A DNA stretch of 6,298 bases from an uncultured Nitrospira sp. GTDB lineage: Bacteria > Nitrospirota > Nitrospiria > Nitrospirales > UBA8639. Below, one piece after another: positions 1-6,298 of the stretch. Positions within the stretch are counted from its first letter, which is position 1, and each line of letters starts with the position of its first letter. The stretch covers positions 4,635-10,932 of the forward strand of contig CABVRQ010000109.1 in assembly GCA_902500695.1 (NCBI GenBank). Reading direction: 5' to 3'. A program made the position numbers and the translations under genes. The notes beneath the pieces are model-generated. The model was not told where the DNA came from. It saw only the letters and a program-made list of their open reading frames with translations, and did not search any database.

Positions 1-54
1 CCCGATGATCCTATTGATAAGAGTTGGATCACAAAATTTCACCCAAGCTCCTGA
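1..54 (+). CDS. Possible C-terminal tail of an upstream gene (5' partial)
   Basis: Frame 1 is open from the first base and ends at TGA (52-54), giving the tail PDDPIDKSWITKFHPSS. Frame 3 stops within the first few codons and frame 2 runs only to about position 80, so a short open stretch here is weak evidence by itself. The acidic and polar composition would suit a soluble protein's C-terminus. No family can be recognised from 17 residues, and the stretch could equally be non-coding. Confidence 0.2.
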   Translation, partial: PDDPIDKSWITKFHPSS

Positions 55-147
55 CCATACTTCCTGCGTTTGGAGCTGTTGATTATTTCAAAGATTTTGC
101 CGTTTCATCAGCATTATAAGTACCTGAGGCTCACCGGAAAAAATAGT
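55..147. other. Non-coding stretch with no recognised feature
   Basis: All six frames are interrupted here (for example TGA or TAA on the + strand, and TTA and TCA triplets marking minus-strand stops at 83-90 and 105-116). A TATAAG hexamer at 115-120 resembles a -10 box, but no acceptable -35 hexamer lies about 17 bp upstream, so no promoter is claimed. Confidence 0.4.
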
Positions 148-292
148 GGAGTGCTCAAACAGGTTCGTCCAGTCCTGCCCTGAGTCATGCCGAAGGGAAG
201 GCCGCAGCCGCCTGGACGAGCGGAGCCTACGGAGGAGTACGTGAGCACTGCCAAGGGGCGAGGATGCCGCTGGCGGCATTTTTCAACACTCC
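148..292. repeat. Dispersed MITE/REP-like element with imperfect terminal inverted repeats
   Basis: The ends pair as an inverted repeat: GGAGTGCTCAAACA (148-161) against the reverse complement of TTTTTCAACACTCC (279-292), 11 of 14 positions matching and the outer six perfect. Inside are a longer stem (163-172 with 212-221, built on TCGTCCAG/CTGGACGA), a CCCT(178-181)/AGGG(194-197) hairpin of the common dispersed CCCTGAG...GAAGGG type, and a GC-rich hairpin at 264-279. Read on the minus strand it begins GTTGAAAAA-GCCGCCAGCGGC and ends in a CTGGACG...TTTGA motif, an architecture I associate from memory with interspersed repeats in Nitrospira genomes. It encodes no convincing protein: the open frames across it on both strands are low-complexity, rich in Arg, Pro and Ser, and lack ribosome binding sites. 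No target-site duplication is visible. The family assignment is inference; the internal symmetry is seen directly. Confidence 0.5.
264..283 (+). terminator. Terminator-like GC hairpin with T-run
   Basis: ATGCCGC (264-270) and GCGGCAT (273-279) are perfect reverse complements separated by TG. In practice this would fold as a 6-bp stem with a four-base loop, followed at once by TTTTT (279-283). This is the shape of a Rho-independent terminator for transcription entering from the left. It sits at the right end of the 148-292 repeat, so it may simply be part of that element, or the element may act as a portable terminator. Confidence 0.4.
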
Positions 293-472
293 TCGTTTCT
301 CCATGTCACGCCTTCTCGCCTAATATGGCCCTTTTCAGATGTGTCCACCACAGCGGGAATCGACTAGAAGGGTACAAAACCTTACTTTATTAAGTGGTCC
401 GTTCCTACATCCGAAAAGGAGATGGGCCCAAATAACATTTTCTCTTTAGGTGCCAAGCCAATTAACACAAAA
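293..472. other. Leader region with no supported gene
   Basis: This stretch completes the gene-free left end (1-480). It holds no convincing promoter hexamer pair and no RNA gene that I recognise. A purine-rich AAAAGGAG (414-421) directly abuts an ATG (422), opening a 20-codon frame that ends at TGA 482-484, inside the start region of the next gene. The SD-like sequence is too close to that ATG to count as a normal ribosome binding site, so it is treated as a curiosity and not annotated as a gene. Confidence 0.4.
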
Positions 473-478
473 AGGAAG
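473..478 (+). promoter_or_regulatory. Ribosome binding site deciding between two tandem starts
   Basis: AGGAAG lies just ahead of two tandem ATG codons at 481 and 484. From the AGGA core the gap is 4 nt to the first ATG and 7 nt to the second. The second start therefore has the more usual spacing, and the protein may be 408 rather than 409 residues. Confidence 0.55.
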
Positions 479-480
479 AT

Positions 481-1710
481 ATGATGCCTGGTGCCTTGGT
501 CAAAAATTTCAAAGATGCGATGAGTACCATCAATTTATGGCTTCTTGTTCGGCTGGCAATCATTGCGTCTGGTGCGATCGGAGGCCTATGGCCGGGAATT
601 CAGATAGACCCCGCAAATTTATCATCTTTAGATGTGGTAATGTCCTCGCTTATTTTTTTCATTGTCAGTGCCGTTGGCATTTTCCTCTTGCTCGCTTACG
701 GTTTTCTTGCCCATCCCAAAAAAGCCAGAGAGTGGCAACCCCCATCATGGCGGGTAAATCCTTTTAAAGAGCCCCTGCAAATGTTTCACCTCGGGGCGTT
801 CTATTTTATCGCAAGCGGGTTAGCCTTTTTTCTCACTCAAATTTTGAAGGAAACCAATAACCTAAAATTCCCACTGGAATTAATTTCCTGTGGCATGGGG
901 TTATGGCTAGGTATTCATCTGTATGTAAAAGTCTTCCCCCATAACCGAGAAGCTCCTGTTGGAGGAGAATTTAATAGTCTTAAGCCTCCCTTGGACGTCA
1001 ACAAATTTCGAGAAAGTCACGCTTTCGTACTGAGGGGTTCTGACATCGAAACATTATGGCATTTCCTTCAGGTTCACGGTGCAGTGGTTGCCACGGTGCG
1101 TTTTCATGATTCCCCTGAAAGAAGGGTTTCTTCTCCACAGGAAGTGATCAGGTTGGAAAATTCTGGCAAGCGTCAAATAGAAGCGATGCAATTTACTTCC
1201 CAGACTAATACAAGAACCACACCCCATTTTCGGCAATTGGAATTTTCCAATAGAAGGAGTTCACCTATCGAATGGGAAATTTTCGGAGATGAGGAAAATA
1301 TTTCACGACTTAACTGTGAGCTTAAAATACTAATAAAACGATTAAACCCTTGGTACGGGAAAATTTCGGAAATGAATTTTTTCTCTTTGATGCCTATTGG
1401 TGGCATGATGGGAGGTTTGGTGTCCTACCTCATGGTTGCGCGCATCGAATGGCGTTTTATTTTAGAACAGATGCAAATGTCCCCTGCCCTATTCTTAGGC
1501 ATTCCGCTATTAATTATTTTTTGGCTTCTTGTCCCATTAGGGCTCAATCAACTGCGAGGCACATTCTTTCCATTAGCTTCCTTTGCCATTGGTCAAGGAA
1601 AGGCCAACCATCAAATTAAAGAAACTAGGAGATTAATTATAATCGTAGCCTTTGGCCTCTTAATGATGATGTTGCTTTTGGCTGTCTATCATGATGCGTC
1701 TAATCAATAA
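481..1710 (+). CDS. Multi-pass membrane protein of unknown function with a central soluble domain
   Basis: A 409-residue protein I cannot name. Hydrophobic segments lie at about residues 20-38, 54-77, 102-122, 132-151, 301-320, 335-355 and 384-403, so roughly seven membrane spans in a 4+3 arrangement. Between spans four and five is a soluble domain (about 155-300) containing GSDIETLWHFLQ (186-197) and a segment (about 203-238) in which short charged strands surround the phrase EVIRLENSGKRQIEAM. The C-terminal part carries FFPLASFAIGQGKANH (362-377) just before the last span. From memory, bacterial hypothetical membrane proteins with an 'FxIGQG' stretch before a final helix and a 'LW..L' soluble domain recur in genomes, and this looks like one of them, without an assigned role. 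There is no signal peptide distinct from span one and no enzyme motif. The CPBP protease gene follows 241 bp downstream in the same direction. The gene is AT-richer than the phosphorylase gene further right. The ORF is secure; the function is unknown. Confidence 0.85.
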   Translation: MMPGALVKNFKDAMSTINLWLLVRLAIIASGAIGGLWPGIQIDPANLSSLDVVMSSLIFFIVSAVGIFLLLAYGFLAHPKKAREWQPPSWRVNPFKEPLQMFHLGAFYFIASGLAFFLTQILKETNNLKFPLELISCGMGLWLGIHLYVKVFPHNREAPVGGEFNSLKPPLDVNKFRESHAFVLRGSDIETLWHFLQVHGAVVATVRFHDSPERRVSSPQEVIRLENSGKRQIEAMQFTSQTNTRTTPHFRQLEFSNRRSSPIEWEIFGDEENISRLNCELKILIKRLNPWYGKISEMNFFSLMPIGGMMGGLVSYLMVARIEWRFILEQMQMSPALFLGIPLLIIFWLLVPLGLNQLRGTFFPLASFAIGQGKANHQIKETRRLIIIVAFGLLMMMLLLAVYHDASNQ

Positions 1711-1951
1711 TCGAAAGCATCCATGACCGTATTCTTCGTCCTCGTATCACTCACGGTAATCATGTGAGAGGTCTCCATTGTTACAATGCCATTCCTATTA
1801 ATAAGGGAGAGTAAAAAACAGCTCATCTTGAACTGAACGACCGGTTGATTGAAGGTTTTTCACATGGGCGGCAACTATATTTACACCATTCCTGACTTTT
1901 AGTAGGAAAGTAACTTCTTTAAGCAAAGAAGTTAACAACCGACATGAAACT
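1711..1951. other. Intergenic region with small palindromes
   Basis: This 241-bp gap separates the two membrane-protein genes. It contains CATTG-TTA-CAATG (1776-1788), a perfect but short inverted repeat, a weak CTCAC/GTGAG pair around 1750-1769, and the strong hairpin listed separately at 1911-1934. No U-run follows any of these, so no Rho-independent terminator is evident for the upstream gene. A TTGATT (1845-1850) and a TATATT (1876-1881) are 25 bp apart, too far for a standard sigma-70 promoter. Very short open frames (14 codons at 1723, 16 codons at 1786) are not supported as genes. Confidence 0.4.
1911..1934. promoter_or_regulatory. Perfect 10-bp-arm inverted repeat upstream of the protease gene
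   Basis: TAACTTCTTT (1911-1920) and AAAGAAGTTA (1925-1934) are exact reverse complements around the four-base centre AAGC. The repeat ends 17 nt before the ATG at 1952. It could be a dimer-binding operator, or an RNA hairpin in the leader that affects translation, since its right arm holds the only purine-rich SD-like bases near the start. With no U-run after it, it is not a classical terminator. The symmetry is seen directly; the role is inference. Confidence 0.45.
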
Positions 1952-2752
1952 ATGTCTCACTCCTCTGCCATGGCTTCTTCCACCTCGACTTTCTCTTCCA
2001 CTGAACCTATTTCCTGGTTCGGAGCCAAGGGGGCATTTCTCGTTTTATTGGGATTTATTCTCGCCCGTGAGTTTCTTTATGTTTCTTTGGATTTTAGTTT
2101 AGGGTTTCTCGCAGGATTCTGGGAAGGAATAGTCGGCCCAGTCTCTGATGCTTTTTGGATTGAACTGAACCACTGGACAGCTCCTTTTTTGAGCATCGTG
2201 AGTGTGGTTGGGGGAGCTGGTACAGGATTGTGGATTATTTTCAAACAGTCAAAAGGTCAAAGCCCATTTCAATGGTTGTTTAAATCGATATGGGAACCGA
2301 ATCATGGATCATTTTTTACGTGGCCTTTTTTTATAGGGTTAAGCCTCAGTCTTGGCTGGGGCTTGTGTTTTTTCTATTGGTTTTCCCCAGACCACACTTT
2401 ACCCAGACCCTTCACTTCCCAAATGCTGAACGCTCCCTTTATTCCGCAATTATTCTGGATCGTATTAATCGTGGTAATCGCTCCTTTCATTGAAGAATGT
2501 TTATTTAGAGGTATCTTGTATGCCGGGTTTTCACAAACATGGGGTCCACTTCCAGGAGGTATAATTGTTACCGGCATGTTTGTGGCTGTGCATTTTCCCA
2601 AAATTTACGTTTATCCCCCCGCAGCTTTAGCCATTCTCTGCTTGGGCTTAGCCACACTGTGGTTACGCATGAGAACCCAAGCTCTTACATCAGGAATGGT
2701 TTGTCATATGACCTATAATGCCTTTTGCGTTATGGGGATGTTCTTGTTTTAA
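1952..2752 (+). CDS. CPBP (CAAX/Abi-type) intramembrane metalloprotease
   Basis: A 266-residue polytopic membrane protein with the three CPBP signature motifs in order: EECLFR (E181, E182, R186) on the cytoplasmic end of a helix, FVAVH (F210, H214), and HMTYN (H252, N256) in the last helix. In this family these glutamates and histidines form the metal-dependent active site inside the membrane, as in Rce1-type CAAX proteases. Hydrophobic segments lie at about 25-43, 77-97, 124-143, 166-180, 200-217, 222-238 and 246-263. Length and motif position near the C-terminus are normal for the family. Bacterial members include bacteriocin self-immunity and membrane-protein-processing proteins, but most have no known substrate, and nothing nearby identifies one. 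The ATG at 1952 has no clear ribosome binding site. An in-frame ATG at 1970 (codon 7) is an alternative, also without one. The Ser/Thr-rich first 19 residues precede the first membrane span. The family is firm; substrate and physiology are unknown. Confidence 0.9.
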   Translation: MSHSSAMASSTSTFSSTEPISWFGAKGAFLVLLGFILAREFLYVSLDFSLGFLAGFWEGIVGPVSDAFWIELNHWTAPFLSIVSVVGGAGTGLWIIFKQSKGQSPFQWLFKSIWEPNHGSFFTWPFFIGLSLSLGWGLCFFYWFSPDHTLPRPFTSQMLNAPFIPQLFWIVLIVVIAPFIEECLFRGILYAGFSQTWGPLPGGIIVTGMFVAVHFPKIYVYPPAALAILCLGLATLWLRMRTQALTSGMVCHMTYNAFCVMGMFLF

Positions 2753-2769
2753 TCTTCCTTTTAAGATTA
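2750..2769. repeat. Hairpin overlapping the stop codon of the protease gene
   Basis: TAATCTT (2750-2756), which includes the TAA stop, pairs perfectly with AAGATTA (2763-2769) around CCTTTT. The stem is AT-rich and no T-run follows on either strand, so it is at best a weak transcript-end or RNA-stabilising hairpin. Confidence 0.3.
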
Positions 2770-2814
2770 CCTTAGAGTGACATTACCCCGAAATTGAGGA
2801 CAGAGGAAGGCATT

Positions 2815-2840
2815 GGTGGGAGACAAGTAATCTCCCGCTG
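2815..2840. repeat. Intergenic stem-loop ahead of the phosphorylase gene
   Basis: GGGAGA (2818-2823) and TCTCCC (2831-2836) are exact reverse complements around a seven-base loop. G-U and G-C pairs can extend the stem outward to about 2815 and 2840 when read as RNA. No T-run follows, so a standard terminator is not indicated. It lies about 95 bp before the phosphorylase start, where an operator or leader structure could sit. No convincing -35/-10 pair was found in the 2753-2933 gap. Confidence 0.3.
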
Positions 2841-2923
2841 AGATATTCTACGTCTTCGTCGCCTACCCATTAGAGTTATTACGATTCTTTTCGTCTCGAA
2901 CAACTGTTTGCCACAGAACCATC

Positions 2924-2928
2924 GGGAG
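2924..2928 (+). promoter_or_regulatory. Ribosome binding site of the phosphorylase gene
   Basis: GGGAG ends five bases before the ATG at 2934. The reading frame is open upstream only to a TAG at 2871-2873, and no other ATG occurs between that stop and 2934, so this site supports 2934 as the start. Confidence 0.55.
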
Positions 2929-2933
2929 ACATC

Positions 2934-5900
2934 ATGACGACATTTCAATCACGCTATGAGATGGACACGATTGAGTTAACCAACTCAGGCGGCCTTTGTT
3001 TTGCGTTTTTTCAGAATGGCGGTTTGTTCCGCGCGATGTGTGATGATGTGATGATTAATCAGATACTGGGTAACCCGCTTGAAGGGGCATTGAACAATGT
3101 GTATTTACGCCTCCGCACGGCTGATGCGCTCACGTTTATCCCGCTGATCGGACCCTCATCACCCAGTACGTTCGCATACACACCACACCAAGCCAGATGG
3201 CAAGGACACTGGCAAGATCTGACGTATACCTGTTCACTGACGCTACACCCGGAAGCCACGCTGTGGTTTTGGACCATCGATATTCACAACACCGCCTCGA
3301 CGGATCGTCTCTGCGATGTGATCTATACCCAGGATATCGGCCTGGCCCACGAAGGGGCGATCCGGAACAATGAAGCCTATTGCAGCCACTATATTGATCA
3401 TTCTGTTTTGACCCACGACACATACGGACCCGTCGTATGTTCACGCCAGAATCAAGCATGCGAAGATCAACATCCCTGGCTCATGCAGGGGAGTACCAGT
3501 CACGTCCGGGGCTTCGTGACAGATGGTCTGCCGTTTTATGGATTGGCGTATAAACAGACCAACATCCCGGTTGGACTCACCCAGGATTGCCTCGTGAGTG
3601 TCAAACAACAATTCGAAATGGCATTCTGCGGTCTACAATCCGATATCCTCCGGATTGCTCCCGGCGAGTCCCACTCGGTCACGTTTTATGCCGAATATGT
3701 GCCGCACCATCCGGAGCCCACCCAACCCGCTGACGCCGACCGTATTCATCCCGCCATCGAACGTATCCAACAATTACAAGAGCAACCACCCACTCACGTC
3801 TTCACGCCACATCCAACCCCCCAGACGATCTTGCACAACCTGACGATGCTGACCGGTAAGGATTTAACCAAAGACGATGTCCAAGACCTGTTCCCGGATC
3901 GGCGACGCCATGATGAAATCCACGACGGAACATTGTTGTCATTATTCTATGCGGATGCCACCCATGTGGTGTTCAAAGCCAAAGAGCAGCTCGTCGAACG
4001 CCAGCACGGCCATATTTTGCGCAGCGGTCACGCCCTGATTCCGCAGGACGACGGGCTGAGTTCAACCACACATATGGCCGGCGTCTTTCACTCCCATCTG
4101 AGTATTGGCAACACGTCGTTCAACAAACTGTTATCCATTACGAGAACTCCCTTCAACATATTTAAAACGAGCGGCCTGCGCATTTTCATCAAGCGAGGCG
4201 CCACGTATCATCTGCTCGGGATGCCGTCCTGTTATGAAATCGGCTTGCACTCCTGCCGATGGCGTTACAAGACGGATCAGGGATGGATTGTGGTCAATGC
4301 CTGGGTCAGCCCCGAGGACGCCGCCGCGTTTTTGAGTATTGAGTCCGATCAGACCGACACATTTGTCATACTCAGCAATCTGGTTCTGGGCAACCATGAA
4401 CTGGACCATCAGGGCCATATCGAGATTGATGCCCCGACAGCCACCGCTACCTTGAGTCCACATGCCAGCACGGATATGACCCAACGATATCCGGATACCG
4501 TGTTCTATATCACGACGGCAGAACCAGCCAAGGTCGAGCACATTGGCACAGATGAAGAATTATTTACCGATCACCAGTCCCGTGGACTTCCCTATCTCAC
4601 AGTTCGTACCAAACCGGTGCAAACGTTTTCTTTGGCGATCACGGGTTCCATCCTCAACGCCGATCACGCCAAGAGCTTATGCAAGAAATATCAAACTCAG
4701 CCGGCTGACCTGCAGCAAGACCAAGAGGCCAGTTGGGCATTTTGGCAATCACTCGCTAGACAATTTCACGTATCACTCACCAAAACGAATCCACTTTGCG
4801 ACAAACTCAATGACATCTTTTACTGGTACGTACATAATGCCATGGTCCACTATACGACGCCCCATGGTCTCGAACAATTTTCCGGTGCGGCATGGGGTGT
4901 CCGCGATGTCTGCCAAGGGCCGCTCGAACTCCTGTTGGCCACCCAACACCATTCTGAAGCTAAACAGATCTTGTTAACGGTCTTTGCCCAGCAATATGAG
5001 GAGACGGCAGATTGGCCACAGTGGTTTATGTTTGACCGGTTCGCCACTATCCAGCACCCGGAGAGCCATGGTGACATCATCCTTTGGCCTTTAAAAGCGC
5101 TGGCGATGTACCTCGAAGCCAGCAATGATTTCAGCATTCTGGATAGTGAGCTGCCCTATACCAAGGTACCGACGTTTGTCCACACTCCCACCCGATCGAC
5201 GGTGTTACGCCATGTTCAGCGCACGATTGACGCCATTGAATCCCGCTTTATCACGGGTACGGCGTTATCAGCTTACGGCGCCGGGGATTGGGACGATACC
5301 CTTCAACCGGCTCAATCCGCCATGCGTGAGCATATGGTCAGCACCTGGACGGTCGCGTTAACCTTTCAAGTGTTCCAACAATTGGCCACCGCCTTTAGGC
5401 AGGCGGGGCTCCATGCCGATGAACAACGCCTGCTGCAGTTAGCCCGGCGCATCAAAGCAGATTTCAACCAGCATCTTCTACCGGATGAGGTCGTGAGCGG
5501 ATTTGGCTATCGACACCCCGATGGGTGGATCGAACCCGTCATTCACCCAAGCGATACGCGCACGAAGATTCACTATCGGCTGCTGCCGATGACCCGCAGC
5601 ATGATTGGCGAGTTATTTACCCCCGAACAAGCGCAGGATCACCTGAGGCTCATCGAGGCTCATTTAAGTTTTCCGGACGGTGTCCGCCTCATGAACAAAC
5701 CCGTGTCCTATCAAGGCGGGGTGCGAGTGTTATTCCGTCGGGCCGAAGAGTCGGCCCATTTCGGGCGTGAGATCGGGTTGCAATATGTCCATGCCCACAT
5801 CCGCTATATCGAAGCGATGTGCAAAATCGGCCAAGCCCGGAAAGCCTACGACGCGATCTTGCAGATTTTACCGATCACTATTCAGGATCAGGTATCCAAT

Positions 5901-6298
5901 GCGCTCACACGGCAGAGCAATGCCTATTTCAGTAGCTCAGATGCGGATGTGCGGGATCGGGATGAGGCCGAACAGCTATTCGATGCGCTACGGGCGGGTC
6001 ATGTTCGGGTGAAAGGAGGTTGGCGCATATATTCCAGCGGGCCCGGTATCTTTCTCAATCAAGTCGTCAGCCAATTTTTGGGTTTGAGACTGTCGTATGA
6101 CGATGTCGTCATCGATCCCGTCTTGCCAAATCAGCTGGATGGATTACACTTTACCTTTGCCATGAATGAAAAACCCGTCACCGTTATTTACTCAATTAGC
6201 AGCGATGAACCGGCTTCAGTGCAATCCGTGAGCATCAATGGAATTGAAACGGGACTTAGACGCGATCACAATAGCTACCGACAAGGCTGGGTTCGGAT
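2934..6298 (+). CDS. GH94-type 1,2-beta-oligoglucan phosphorylase (3' partial)
   Basis: The frame is open for 1121 codons and leaves the window without a stop. It matches the long GH94 phosphorylases called 1,2-beta-oligoglucan phosphorylase (SOGP, EC 2.4.1.333), which cleave beta-1,2-glucan oligosaccharides with phosphate to give alpha-glucose 1-phosphate. Family-like landmarks run in order: INQILGNPLEGALNNVYLR (about 41-59) in the N-terminal beta-sandwich; GVFHSHLSIGNTSFNK (about 386-401) and LLGMPSCYE in the second beta region; then the (alpha/alpha)6 barrel with WGVRDVCQGP (654-663), SHGDIILWPLK (711-721), YGAGDWDDTLQP (781-792), YQGG (926-929) and GREIGLQYVHAH (944-955); then YFSSSDAD (998-1005), KGGWRIYSSGPG (1027-1038) and DPVLPNQLDGL in the C-terminal region. 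D788, the last Asp of DWDD, aligns with the catalytic acid of the GH94 DWND motif. There is no signal peptide or membrane helix, so it is cytoplasmic. NSYRQGW at the edge resembles the usual end of the family, so probably only tens of residues are missing. A cyclic beta-1,2-glucan synthase is less likely because those proteins are far longer and membrane-bound. Confidence 0.9.
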   Translation, partial: MTTFQSRYEMDTIELTNSGGLCFAFFQNGGLFRAMCDDVMINQILGNPLEGALNNVYLRLRTADALTFIPLIGPSSPSTFAYTPHQARWQGHWQDLTYTCSLTLHPEATLWFWTIDIHNTASTDRLCDVIYTQDIGLAHEGAIRNNEAYCSHYIDHSVLTHDTYGPVVCSRQNQACEDQHPWLMQGSTSHVRGFVTDGLPFYGLAYKQTNIPVGLTQDCLVSVKQQFEMAFCGLQSDILRIAPGESHSVTFYAEYVPHHPEPTQPADADRIHPAIERIQQLQEQPPTHVFTPHPTPQTILHNLTMLTGKDLTKDDVQDLFPDRRRHDEIHDGTLLSLFYADATHVVFKAKEQLVERQHGHILRSGHALIPQDDGLSSTTHMAGVFHSHLSIGNTSFNKLLSITRTPFNIFKTSGLRIFIKRGATYHLLGMPSCYEIGLHSCRWRYKTDQGWIVVNAWVSPEDAAAFLSIESDQTDTFVILSNLVLGNHELDHQGHIEIDAPTATATLSPHASTDMTQRYPDTVFYITTAEPAKVEHIGTDEELFTDHQSRGLPYLTVRTKPVQTFSLAITGSILNADHAKSLCKKYQTQPADLQQDQEASWAFWQSLARQFHVSLTKTNPLCDKLNDIFYWYVHNAMVHYTTPHGLEQFSGAAWGVRDVCQGPLELLLATQHHSEAKQILLTVFAQQYEETADWPQWFMFDRFATIQHPESHGDIILWPLKALAMYLEASNDFSILDSELPYTKVPTFVHTPTRSTVLRHVQRTIDAIESRFITGTALSAYGAGDWDDTLQPAQSAMREHMVSTWTVALTFQVFQQLATAFRQAGLHADEQRLLQLARRIKADFNQHLLPDEVVSGFGYRHPDGWIEPVIHPSDTRTKIHYRLLPMTRSMIGELFTPEQAQDHLRLIEAHLSFPDGVRLMNKPVSYQGGVRVLFRRAEESAHFGREIGLQYVHAHIRYIEAMCKIGQARKAYDAILQILPITIQDQVSNALTRQSNAYFSSSDADVRDRDEAEQLFDALRAGHVRVKGGWRIYSSGPGIFLNQVVSQFLGLRLSYDDVVIDPVLPNQLDGLHFTFAMNEKPVTVIYSISSDEPASVQSVSINGIETGLRRDHNSYRQGWVR

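Noticed and set aside
88..279. Minus-strand open frame of 63 codons across the repeat element
   Set aside because: It lies almost wholly within the inverted-repeat element, has Arg/Ser/Pro-rich low-complexity content and no ribosome binding site; it is a by-product of the repeat's sequence.
187..393. Plus-strand open frame of 68 codons through the repeat and leader
   Set aside because: It starts inside a repeat hairpin, has no SD sequence, and its protein resembles no family. The terminator-like hairpin also falls inside it.
450..767. Plus-strand open frame of 105 codons overlapping the first membrane-protein gene
   Set aside because: It is a frame-shifted shadow of the 481-1710 gene. The latter has an SD sequence, coherent membrane helices and full length.
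1723..1767. 14-codon hydrophobic open frame in the intergenic gap
   Set aside because: It is too short to judge, with no good ribosome binding site. A run this short is expected by chance.
1845..1881. TTGATT and TATATT as a promoter for the protease gene
   Set aside because: The spacer is 25 bp, well beyond the 16-18 bp used by sigma-70-type promoters.
1944..2102. ATG-initiated frame of about 50 codons starting eight bases before the protease start
   Set aside because: It overlaps the CPBP gene in another frame, is Pro/Leu-rich with no family resemblance, and has no better ribosome binding site.
3059..3459. Minus-strand open frames opposite the start of the phosphorylase gene
   Set aside because: They are antisense shadows of a continuous frame with strong GH94 motifs, with no start signals of their own.
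4131..4541. Minus-strand open frame of 136 codons inside the phosphorylase gene
   Set aside because: This is the longest antisense frame, but it lies fully within the GH94 coding region, lacks an SD sequence and has no recognisable domain.

Overview
The window looks like a piece of a free-living, moderately GC-rich bacterial chromosome. My best guess for the source is a Nitrospira-type bacterium (Nitrospirota). This rests mainly on a dispersed repeat at about 148-292 whose ends and core resemble, from memory, interspersed repeats common in Nitrospira genomes. The guess is tentative and no database was consulted. All supported genes lie on the + strand.

Layout. Positions 1-480 hold no full gene: possibly the last 17 codons of an upstream gene (1-54), then a 145-bp imperfect-inverted-repeat element that includes a terminator-like hairpin, then an unassigned leader. 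Positions 481-1710 encode a 409-residue multi-pass membrane protein of unknown function, with four N-terminal and three C-terminal membrane segments flanking a soluble domain of about 145 residues. After a 241-bp gap containing a perfect 10-bp-arm inverted repeat comes 1952-2752, a CPBP (CAAX/Abi-type) intramembrane metalloprotease with all its motifs. After a further 181-bp gap, a long reading frame opens at 2934 and runs off the end of the window. It has 1121 complete codons and no stop, and is a near-complete GH94-type 1,2-beta-oligoglucan phosphorylase.

How the genes relate. The three genes are co-directional but separated by gaps of roughly 180-240 bp containing palindromes, so they need not form one operon. 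The two membrane-protein genes are visibly more AT-rich than the phosphorylase gene, which suggests that the phosphorylase belongs to a different functional or evolutionary block, probably continuing to the right of the window. The phosphorylase would act in the cytoplasm on beta-1,2-glucan oligosaccharides, releasing alpha-glucose 1-phosphate. Its partner genes (transporter, endo-beta-1,2-glucanase, glucan synthase) are not in this window. I see no CRISPR array, tRNA, rRNA, transposase or obvious defence cassette.
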